Positions 51,709-60,060 of a stretch of 64,000 nucleotides of DNA are shown piece after piece (the stretch's first letter is position 1; every line of letters begins with the position of its first letter). Position numbers and translations under genes: made by a program. Origin of the DNA: Agmasoma carcini (nom. nud.) (taxonomy: Eukaryota > Microsporidia > Thelohaniidae); NCBI GenBank assembly GCA_029232285.1, contig JAOXFI010000020.1, positions 18,103-82,102 on the forward strand. Direction: 5' to 3'. The notes under the pieces were generated by a model. That model worked only from the letters and a program-made list of their open reading frames with translations. It was not told the origin of the DNA and ran no database searches.

Positions 51709-52050
51709 ATGTTTATAAATCCTATTTTATTTTCTTATTTATTTACATCATCTATTGAGGATGATACTGAATACCTTTTATATGAAAACATAACTGACCA
51801 AATTCCAAATACCACTAACAATTTAACAGAACCATCATCTACAGACGAATCTACAGCGTTAGAATCAGATGAAATATCTTACAATATTAATTTACTTTTG
51901 AAAAATCTAAAATCAGAAAATAATGAAAGGGCTAAAGATCAGTATCAAAACAGTGACGAACGACATGCAATCACACGTGCATATCAAGAGACGTTTCTAA
52001 TAACCAAAATTAATAAATTATTAATTCTTGTTAATATTTTATTAATATAA
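51709..52050 (+). CDS. small secreted protein
   Basis: 113 residues. Hydrophobic start (MFINPILFSYLFTSS) as a likely signal peptide, then an acidic Thr/Ser/Asn-rich section (residues 16-55), a helical part (LLLKNLKSENNERAKDQYQ) and a hydrophobic end (INKLLILVNILLI). The C-terminal hydrophobic stretch could be a membrane or lipid anchor. The gene stands between two family A repeats in opposite orientation (50590-51095 and 52150-52640). Intact, but with no recognisable relative. Confidence 0.5.
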   Translation: MFINPILFSYLFTSSIEDDTEYLLYENITDQIPNTTNNLTEPSSTDESTALESDEISYNINLLLKNLKSENNERAKDQYQNSDERHAITRAYQETFLITKINKLLILVNILLI

Positions 52051-52149
52051 AATAAATCTGATCAATTTATTACAACTCTTCATATGGGTTACATTAAAAC
52101 AATGGCTAATCGGTTTATAACAGGTTAGATGCTGTTGTCAGAAGATAAA

Positions 52150-52640
52150 GCTGATTAAAAGCAAAGTAGTATCAATGGTAAAACTCTTTACTCATCTTTT
52201 ACAAAGAATATTAAGTATTAATCAATTATAAAAGGATAAAGTCGAACCAGCAAGTAAATATTCTTAAAATCAAATACAAATAAATAAAATGGGGGGTGTG
52301 TGAAAAAGGGAAGGAAATGGATATAAAATTTACTTTAATCATCTTAAATAAAATGTAATGAAGAAAAAAAAATCATGCTGTCCTTAACCATTTTAGATGA
52401 CGACTGGAATACTTTAAAAACACCATATTATAGTATGCGATTGTGGCTAGGTTTAGTGGTATTACGCACATCCTAACTTATATCTTCAAGAGGTGTGTCT
52501 ATATCGACTGCAAACCAGTTTCCTGGAGTTAACAAGGTTATCCGTACATGCACAACCTCGTTTTAGGTCAATTAGTTGTTGTTTCCAACGTTATCACATG
52601 AAAGTCTGGATTCTTTGCAGAGCTGGATAAATCAGAAACT
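52150..52640 (-). repeat. family A dispersed repeat, inverted
   Basis: Reverse complement of family A: aagtcgaaccagcaag, then 'tagtatgcgattgtggctagg', 'acgcacatcctaacttatat', 'cgactgcaaaccagtttcc', ending 'cacatgaaagtctggattct'. Confidence 0.75.
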
Positions 52641-52644
52641 AGGG

Positions 52645-53040
52645 AATACAAATAACTTTATCTTACATTCGATAGGCACTCTTCTTTATTGGTAGAGAAT
52701 GTCAACTCTAGACCCCAAAAAATAACTTCGCTGGTATGCGTATAGCAGTAAATCTAACATTAACTATATCTTATAGGTTTTAGCATCACTATAAAAGATA
52801 GCTTAAGAGGGCATGACGTTCTGCTTTTGATATTATTTTATCAAAGCACGATGAGTTTATGATTGCTATCCTTTTCATCCGTTTTTTATCTATTGATGTG
52901 TTCCAATTTTTGGAGTTATTACATTCTATGTTAGACTTCTCTCAAGAATAGCATTAGTTGTGACCTTCTTGTAAAAGGAGAAGAATTTTCTAATCACTAT
53001 TACTTTATTTTCCTTATATTATTACTAAAGTACGTTCTAC
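52645..53040 (+). repeat. family A dispersed repeat, diverged, 3' part
   Basis: Forward order of the middle and end: 'gataggcactcttctt', 'ttcgctggtatgcgtat', 'tcaaagcacgatgagtt', 'tctattgatgtgttccaat', then a diverged end. It abuts the inverted copy, and both end just before the next conserved gene. Confidence 0.6.
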
Positions 53041-53224
53041 TAAAGAATATACTTAAATTAGTTATTTAAACTCATTTACATTGTAAGGACTAAAATATAA
53101 CTTTTACAATGTATAAACAAGGTAGATTAATCGTCTTTTATATATTAACAACAATTTTACATTATTATCTCTAACTCATAATCAATAAAATATAAAATCA
53201 CAGGTCAACTATTTAATATGTGTT

Positions 53225-54286
53225 TTATTCTCGATACGGTGTAAGTTTACTAAGAGCCTTTAACAGGAAAACAGGATCTCTTTTAGTTTCTAATGAGTTA
53301 AATATTTTCTTTGTAATGTCATCAGCCCTCCTTTTTGTACCTTCCAATTTCTTTTCTATTTTAGTTTCCAAATTTAACAAATCTTTTGATTTTTTATCAA
53401 AATCTGCCTCAGTACAATCAAAAAACGAATAATCCAATTCCACCTTAGTAGGATTAATTGGCCTGACAGAAACTTTATTATTTTCACAAGCTTTATCAAA
53501 AGCAGATTCAAGATTAATAGTTTTACCTTCTATTAACGTTATCTCACGATCTAACTTTTTAATTTCATGGTCATAGTTAATATCAGAAAAATAATTTTTC
53601 AAACAAAGACCATGAAGTTTTTTAGCATATTCACTATCATCAGATAAAAACTCTAAAACGTTTCTAACTAAACAATTGACATTGTTCTGATCTACGTTTA
53701 AATGTATTGTTGATGCAGTTACAGGGGCTTTCTCCTTTGAAGAATGAACCTTAGGACGAGTAAAACTATTTTCTTTCTCTTCTAAATTTGATCTAGAAAT
53801 ATCCATTTTGTACTCAAACTTATTCTCCATATTAGGTACAAACGTTTCATTAATGTCCTTCTTTTCAGAATTATTTGCTATTTCTGAATATTTCATGATG
53901 TTATGGTCGTTCCCTTTATTAATTCGTGTAAAAACAAACTCATCTATTCCAACACAAGGCTTCACCACCTGTGCTGGTTTTTTACCCTTCTGTTCACATA
54001 TAATTGAAACATCTGAAATAGAATTATACACAATATCATCAATTGTAATGTTTTTTACAGGTTTTTCTTGAGCTGAAATTTCATCAACAAGATTTTCCGG
54101 TTGTAAAAGTGATTGAGAAGATAAATCTATTGAGGGATTAAGTTCTAGTGTTTTTCTCCTCTTCTTTGTATTATTACTCTTATTAGATACGACTGTAAAC
54201 TTGAAACCGTCAATATTGTTGTTTTTAGTAACTACTGTCTCTTTCTTATTCTTCCTTCTGAAGGTAAAGCCTCCATCTGTTTCCAT
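53225..54286 (-). CDS. coiled-coil protein, possibly a kinetochore (Dsn1/Mis13-like) subunit
   Basis: 353 residues. N-terminal third is basic and polar (GGFTFRRKNKKET, NTKKRRKTLELNPSID). From about residue 205 a structured part begins: VNCLVRNVLEFLSDDSEYAKKL, then a helical, heptad-rich C-terminus (YDHEIKKLDREITLIEGK, LLNLETKIEKKLEGTKRRADD). The plan (basic disordered N-terminus with an RRKTL-type site, short helical head, long coiled coil) resembles Dsn1 of the Mis12 kinetochore complex, but the similarity I can see is only in general layout. Other coiled-coil nuclear proteins are equally possible. Start: first ATG, in an AT-rich context. Confidence 0.7.
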   Translation of the reverse strand: METDGGFTFRRKNKKETVVTKNNNIDGFKFTVVSNKSNNTKKRRKTLELNPSIDLSSQSLLQPENLVDEISAQEKPVKNITIDDIVYNSISDVSIICEQKGKKPAQVVKPCVGIDEFVFTRINKGNDHNIMKYSEIANNSEKKDINETFVPNMENKFEYKMDISRSNLEEKENSFTRPKVHSSKEKAPVTASTIHLNVDQNNVNCLVRNVLEFLSDDSEYAKKLHGLCLKNYFSDINYDHEIKKLDREITLIEGKTINLESAFDKACENNKVSVRPINPTKVELDYSFFDCTEADFDKKSKDLLNLETKIEKKLEGTKRRADDITKKIFNSLETKRDPVFLLKALSKLTPYRE

Positions 54287-54975
54287 GGAAAAAAAAATTT
54301 ATTTGGAATTTAAATAGAGACAAAAATCAAACAAATTTTTATAAGCTAAAATTATTTTTTTTAAATAAAAAAAGTATGAGAGTTTTTAATATTTTCATGT
54401 ACTGTATAGTTTTATTTTCTAGTTGAATAATCTAAGTAGATTTTAATAAAAAATAAATAAGGAAACTGACATAATGATATATAAATATGTGAATATAACA
54501 CAAATCTCCATATTTATCGATGTATTAAACCAATAAGCTTTAAATTAAGATAAATATTGAATTTAATCATTATATTATTATACCTTGAATATTATATAAT
54601 ATATATTAATCTCATTAATACACAACAAATAATAATAAAACACCAAATGTATATAATTATATCATTTAAAACCAACAAAAATAACCACACTGTCTTATGC
54701 CGGAGGAAATTTCTAAAACTTCAAAAAAACTAATATTTATTCTTCAGCTGAATGAGTGGAAGTTGTTTATTAATGATCCGTCTTGAACGACTGTTCCACT
54801 ATGAACGCAGACTTGTTGTGCTTGCCACACGATGTATAATTTTTTATAACAAGTTTAATTTTCACAACACACACTACACTATTTCATTTTTTTGTAAAAA
54901 ATTAAATTCAAATAATATTTATTAACAAAAATATAAAAAATAAAATTTATTTTAAATCAGTAGAAAACATATGCT
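54287..54975. other. gene-free stretch with one GC-richer patch
   Basis: A patch at about 54690-54850 is clearly richer in GC than its surroundings and has a ~32-residue open minus-strand frame (VWQAQQVCVHSGTVVQDGSL). No start or known motif was found; possibly a gene relic. Confidence 0.4.
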
Positions 54976-56253
54976 TTATTCAGTATCATCTTCAGCAAAT
55001 GCCTCCTTTAATGACTCTAAAGTGAAAGCCTGGGATATATCTTCAAGATATGTTTGTATTTCTGCCAATTTCTTAAAATCTTCTGGGCACGCTATAAAAT
55101 CAATAACAAAACCAACCCTTCCGAATCTACCAGATCTACCAATCCTATGGATATAAGAATTTTCAATACCATCTCCAAAATCAGAAGGTAAATCAAAGTT
55201 AATAATCAAATTAACTTGTGGTATATCCATACCTCTAGAAAATACATCAGTAGCAACTAATATCTTAGTCTTAGCATTCAAAAACTCATTAGCAACCTTA
55301 TCTCTATCACTAAACTCCATACCACCATGAATACAAGATACGGTATAGTTATCAATTACAAGTTCCTTCTTTAGCTTATCAGCCATAATCTTACTACTGA
55401 CGAAAATAATACATTGGGCTATAGGAAGATAGTCAAACAACTCTTTAACAGCAGATATTTTCTTATCTTTGTCAATTTCCATATTATATAGACTAATATT
55501 ATCAGCCTTGTGATTCTTATCATACATTGCCGTGGCACCTGGTGCTACAGCCTCTATGGTTTTCCTAGAAAGTTCAGAATACGTAGCAGAGAAAAATATT
55601 TTTTGAACATCTGTTAATTTTTTAAGAAGACGTAGAACTTGAGCTTGATGAGCAGGTGTAGTGATTAAATTGTCAGCTTCATCAAGAATAACCATTTTTA
55701 CTTTAGTGGGGTCCACGTGGTTCTTTTCAATCAAAGTACACACCTTTCTTGGACAACCAACTATTATTTCCTCTGTAACAGTATCAGCAACAAGATTGCC
55801 AAGGGCAATACAAACCCTTAAACTACAAAATTCAGCTAATTCTGAAACGACTTTGCCCACCTGCGAGTTTAACTCCCTTGTCGGTGTCAAAATTATAACT
55901 TGTGGTGTTTTATTAGCGACAGCTCTGTCTATTGCACATGTTGCAAAAGCTATTGTCTTACCAGTACCACTTTTACTATGAAATACATGGTCTTTCTTTG
56001 ATAGTATTGCAGGTATTGCCAAGTTCTGAACGTTTGTTGGTTTTTCAATACTCATTGAGTATAGTCCGTTAACTAAGTCTTGCTTTAAATTCATGTTTTT
56101 AAAATCATTCTCAGAGATTAGGTCACTACCCTTTACAATCTGAGTAGAATAAAGTTTATCAGCTGTGAAGGTAGAAGATTGCTTAGAATCAGCCTTTAGA
56201 GAACTTAAAAGATCCTTTGAAACATCTTTACTGTTTTTTATATTACTGGACAT
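54976..56253 (-). CDS. DBP5: DEAD-box RNA helicase DBP5 (mRNA export)
   Basis: 425 residues. DBP5 (DDX19) works at the cytoplasmic face of the nuclear pore, where with Gle1 and a nucleoporin it strips export factors from mRNA. All motifs are present: Q motif KPTNVQ (71-76), Walker A SKSGTGKT (93-100), PTREL (124-128), DEAD (191-194), SAT (222-224), and HRIGRSGRFGR (369-379). The family's C-terminal phrase DIPQVNLIINFDLP is present and followed by SDFGDGIENSYIHRIGR, which distinguishes DBP5 from eIF4A. Ser-Lys-Ser before GTGKT is a mild variation of the usual SQSGTGKT. It is head-to-tail with the coiled-coil gene on the same strand. Confidence 0.93.
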   Translation of the reverse strand: MSSNIKNSKDVSKDLLSSLKADSKQSSTFTADKLYSTQIVKGSDLISENDFKNMNLKQDLVNGLYSMSIEKPTNVQNLAIPAILSKKDHVFHSKSGTGKTIAFATCAIDRAVANKTPQVIILTPTRELNSQVGKVVSELAEFCSLRVCIALGNLVADTVTEEIIVGCPRKVCTLIEKNHVDPTKVKMVILDEADNLITTPAHQAQVLRLLKKLTDVQKIFFSATYSELSRKTIEAVAPGATAMYDKNHKADNISLYNMEIDKDKKISAVKELFDYLPIAQCIIFVSSKIMADKLKKELVIDNYTVSCIHGGMEFSDRDKVANEFLNAKTKILVATDVFSRGMDIPQVNLIINFDLPSDFGDGIENSYIHRIGRSGRFGRVGFVIDFIACPEDFKKLAEIQTYLEDISQAFTLESLKEAFAEDDTE

Positions 56254-56580
56254 TTGTAACAGGATAAAATTTTTTAATATTTTTAATTCAACAAAAAAAT
56301 AACTAACTAACCTTAAGATATCATTTTAATAATTATTTTAGTTAATTCCTTTATTAAACATAGTGGTAAAATTAGTTAGACACGTATATATGTGTATTTG
56401 AGATATCAATTATGCTATACTGCACTCGTATAGTACGTAAACGAGACATACGAAGAATTATATAGTTGCTTAGGGTAAAAATCAATACTAAAATTATATA
56501 AATAGGGTCAAAAATTTTTTGATGTAAGTCAAAATGATTAACTGTAAAATCATGAAAAAAACAATAAAGCTAATTTATTT
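56254..56580. other. spacer between DBP5 and the TALE homeobox gene
   Basis: About 330 AT-rich bases, no gene. Confidence 0.5.
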
Positions 56581-57132
56581 TCATTCGTTCGAGTCCATAT
56601 TATATTTACTTTTCATACATGGTAATATTCGTCTCCTGGCGTTAATGAACCAGTTATTTATTTGAGTTAAATCAAGACCCGTTCTCTGTGATAGTTCCAT
56701 CTTCTCAGTATCAGTGGGGTATGGATTATTCAAATGAGATTTTAGCCAGTCTTTCAATAATTTAGATGTCTTTTTAGAGTAGTTAAGTCTCTTATGTGCC
56801 TTCCTTTTCTCCACACTATGTACAACCTCAGGCTCGTTATGAATAGAGATTAGCTTCATCTTGGTATCACCTTCAAATTCGTTAACTGCTATAAATAAAT
56901 TAAATTCGGCTTTCAAATCATAATACATTGCCTGTATTATTGAATATATTTGTGCAACTTCAGCTGTTGTGATATTATTAAAATCAATGGCTTTGAGATA
57001 TCCAATAAACTCTGAATCTGTGATTTCATCATTGTACAATCTTTCTCTGTTCAGTTCAAGCTCTTCAATCATGTTTGCCATTACTTCAAAATGTTGAAAA
57101 TATTTAAAAGACTTGTTTTTTTGACAGCACAT
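56581..57132 (-). CDS. TALE-class homeodomain protein
   Basis: 183 residues from the ATG at 57132 (a later ATG at 57081, MANMIEEL, is also plausible). The TALE homeodomain lies at about 112-170. It has the three-residue loop extension between helices 1 and 2 (LNNPYPTDTEKMEL; the PYP triad is diagnostic) and helix 3 QINNWFINARRRI. The class includes Meis, Pbx, Iroquois and the fungal mating-type proteins. The N-terminal region is helical (MIEELELNRERL, EFIGYLKAI, IYSIIQAMYYDLKAEF), perhaps a partner-binding region. It is one of three homeobox genes in this window; the other two are non-TALE. Confidence 0.95.
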   Translation of the reverse strand: MCCQKNKSFKYFQHFEVMANMIEELELNRERLYNDEITDSEFIGYLKAIDFNNITTAEVAQIYSIIQAMYYDLKAEFNLFIAVNEFEGDTKMKLISIHNEPEVVHSVEKRKAHKRLNYSKKTSKLLKDWLKSHLNNPYPTDTEKMELSQRTGLDLTQINNWFINARRRILPCMKSKYNMDSNE

Positions 57133-57511
57133 CAATTATGTTAGGTTGTTTATTCGGACATTTGATTAGTGGTTTGTGTATGTATAAAAATAAGACAAAA
57201 AATGAAAGAAAAAGTATTAACATGAACATTTTGATATATTTATTGACTAACATATAGCTATATGTCATCTATGAATAATATAACAGTAAATATCACAATA
57301 AATCAAATCTATTTTATATTGAATCAATATCTTAAAAATATTGGCATCATCATATTAGAATTGTTGGACGACCTAAAAAAGTAATAATTACATAATTTTT
57401 GTAAAATAAATTTAACAAAACAACTAAAACATCAAAATACATATAGAAGAAGCTATTCCATCGATAGATTACCTTTAAGTATGTTCATATTTACAAAAAT
57501 AAAATTTAGAA

Positions 57512-57680
57512 TATTTATTATACTGTCAATATTAAGAATAGTAAATATTTCGTATGATCAATAATAATTTATATGTTTATATCTCAACATTACTTATTAT
57601 ACTATCAATCATTAAGATTAGTAAATATTTCGTATGATCAATAATAATTTATATGTTTATATCTTAACCTTACTTATTAT
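57512..57680 (+). repeat. ~85-bp direct tandem duplication
   Basis: Two copies contain gtaaatatttcgtatgatca followed by ataataatttatatgtttat, nearly identical. Non-coding. Confidence 0.9.
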
Positions 57681-57922
57681 ACTCTCATATTTTATATTTT
57701 AATATAAACATCATTTTCAATGATTTTAAGAGACTTGATATGTTTTAGTTAGTTCTAAAAAGAAACCAAACATGTTTATGATGAGTATATAAATGTATTA
57801 ATTGAATAATAACAAACCTGATAAAGCACCAAATATTCACCCTCGATGCTTTAAGTTGTAATTTATTTTTTGAATAACGGTAATTGAGTATAAAAGGATA
57901 AATCATTATAAGATCATACCTT

Positions 57923-58105
57923 ATGAAATGGAATGTATTTATTGCAACAACTTTTATGGGTTTAAGACATAATCACAATAAATATCATTCTTATTGTAAC
58001 CAATGCACGCGATGTTTATGGTCGGCGTATAGGATCATGATTCACCACCTCTATTGTTATAACAATGGGCTGAATAATATATTTTTTGATGTATTATATT
58101 CATAA
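57923..58105 (+). pseudogene. possible fragment of ribosomal protein eL37
   Basis: A 60-residue frame. Residues 11-27 (FMGLRHNHNKYHSYCNQC) recall the eL37 zinc site GxRHNKxHTLCRRC, with an extra pair of residues, and a second Cys occurs near the expected CxxC position (LYCYNNG), although its partner Cys is lost. Beyond that the basic C-terminal half of eL37 is absent. If this is eL37, it is a truncated, degrading copy. The match is short, and I hold it weakly. Confidence 0.3.
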
Positions 58106-58361
58106 ATATCCTGAAGTACTTCAATAATATTTATACAACAATTATCAGTTATTTCAATATTATTTTCTTCTTGTATAATACATTTTTAATAATTATTTAT
58201 GACTTTGGTTTAATTTTTAAAATTATGTGCATAAAACTAAAGATAAAAATCAATAACAATTTATTACTTACATTCTATCCATCAAGCAGTATTTATCAAC
58301 CCTTTTTTTAATAAAACTTACAAATTTAAAAATTTTCAAAAAAGTCCAACAAAAATAAAAA

Positions 58362-59405
58362 ATGAATCAAACCGCTGAATATCCAATAGAAAATCTAGAT
58401 GTTGGCTTTAGGGTGGGCATTGTCAGCCCAGTGGACAGCACAGAGATAAAATGTGAGCTCCTTATCAAGGAAGTTAGAGATAATGGTATATTCTTCTATA
58501 TTCATTACTGTGGTCTAAATAAAAGATATGATTGCTGGAAGAATGTAAGTGAATTTATCTTAACAAACGTTGAGGCTTCTAAAAAGAATAGAAAAAACGA
58601 ATATTTTAGATTAAGAAACATTTATAAGGTTACAATACGTAACTTTGAAGTTGATTCTTGGTATTTTAGTCCTTATCCTAAAGATTTTGAAGGTCATATC
58701 TATGTTTGTGAATTCTGCTTGTATTATTTTAAATCACATGAAAAACTGAATGAACATGCTAAATCATGTGATATTAGGTTTCCTCCAGGTATTAAAGTAT
58801 ATGACGATGGCCGTTTAACCTTTTTTGAAGTTGATGGGTATGTTCAGAAGAACTATTGTAGGAATTTAAGCTTATTTTCAAAGCTATTTTTAGATCATAA
58901 ATCGTTACATTATGATATAGATGTATTTTTATACTATGTTTTGTGTGTAAGGGATGAAATAGGGTATCAAATTGTTGGATATTTTTCTAAAGAGAAGATA
59001 AGTGAACAAGGAAACAACTTGGCATGTATTTTAACGTTGCCATTTGAGCAAAGGAAGGGATATGGTAAAATTTTGATTGATTTTAGTTATATGTTAAGTA
59101 AAATAGATAATAATATAGCTGGACCAGAAAAGCCATTATCAGATCTTGGCTTATTGACTTATAGAGCATATTGGTTAGAGGTGATATTGGAAGATATAGC
59201 AGAGAATAAGACTGTGAACATAAAAGAAATGTCAACAAGGACTCATATTACACAAGAAGATATCATGTCAACATTTTTTGCCTTTAAGATGGTAAAGTAT
59301 TATGGAGATGATCTTGTCATTGGTCTTGACGAAAAAATGTTAGTAAGGTTGCCAAAGCCCAGAAGAAACAAAGTATATATGAAATATTTAATAAAAGACT
59401 TCTGA
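58362..59405 (+). CDS. ESA1: MYST-family histone acetyltransferase, Esa1-like
   Basis: 347 residues. Esa1 (KAT5/Tip60) is the catalytic subunit of NuA4, acetylating histones H4 and H2A. The chromo-barrel domain is at about 11-68 (VGIVSPVDSTEIKCELL, HYCGLNKRYDCWKNV). The MYST domain follows from about 85: zinc finger Cys116, Cys119, His132, Cys136; autoacetylation-site Lys180 in LDHKSLHYDID; catalytic Cys222 in NLACILTLPFEQRKGYGK, where QRKGYGK binds acetyl-CoA; and catalytic Glu256 in GPEKPLSDLGLLTYRAYW. All key residues are kept, and the length is near the minimal for the family (yeast Esa1 445). The upstream leader has an AAATTTT block. Confidence 0.95.
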   Translation: MNQTAEYPIENLDVGFRVGIVSPVDSTEIKCELLIKEVRDNGIFFYIHYCGLNKRYDCWKNVSEFILTNVEASKKNRKNEYFRLRNIYKVTIRNFEVDSWYFSPYPKDFEGHIYVCEFCLYYFKSHEKLNEHAKSCDIRFPPGIKVYDDGRLTFFEVDGYVQKNYCRNLSLFSKLFLDHKSLHYDIDVFLYYVLCVRDEIGYQIVGYFSKEKISEQGNNLACILTLPFEQRKGYGKILIDFSYMLSKIDNNIAGPEKPLSDLGLLTYRAYWLEVILEDIAENKTVNIKEMSTRTHITQEDIMSTFFAFKMVKYYGDDLVIGLDEKMLVRLPKPRRNKVYMKYLIKDF

Positions 59406-60060
59406 TTATTTAGCTTGTGTTATTTTATTGAAATTGGTGGTATATAAGGTTAAAAAGATAGTAAATATTTTAATTATAATGTATTTCATATTAGTGATGA
59501 TTTATAAGCGTATAATTAATCATGAATATACACGATTAGTAACCTTTATGTCGCCTTAATAAACTTTTTTTAATAATTTATTTGTTAGAAAATTAGTTTT
59601 ATTTTAAGTATGTACAAAAAGAAAAAAATGAATATTAAATTTGCAAAATTAAGCTTTAACGTATATCATTAATCAAAATAACATTATCAAACCTTAATTT
59701 ACACTTATTAAGACATCAAACCAAATTTTAAAATATTGATCTTATTTTTAAATACCACATAAAATCAACTAATTTTAAAAATATGATAAATGATATTTTT
59801 TATAGACTTATCTTTCCTTATAATTTATTTCAACTCAAGATTTGTTTTTTTTCTTATTTCAATCTAATTAACTAAAATTTAATGATATTTCATTTGCTTC
59901 ATATACTTTGACATCTTGTACCATTCAATGTATATTTTCTTCGTCAATGAATATTATATCAAGCCATATGATAATATGATGTCATGAGAGATAAAAAACA
60001 ACAAAAAATTATATTATGAAATATCCTTTTTCTAAAAAAAATAAAAATTTTCCGTAAGTA
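59406..60060. other. gene-free spacer
   Basis: AT-rich, no gene. UPF1 starts right after an AAATTTTCC leader. Confidence 0.5.

Larger units (their letters stand above)
57133..58361. other. 1.2-kb gene-free region with one gene relic and a tandem repeat
   Basis: Contains the 57512-57680 duplication and the eL37-like fragment at 57923-58105. Ends in an AAATTT-type leader of the MYST gene. Confidence 0.5.
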
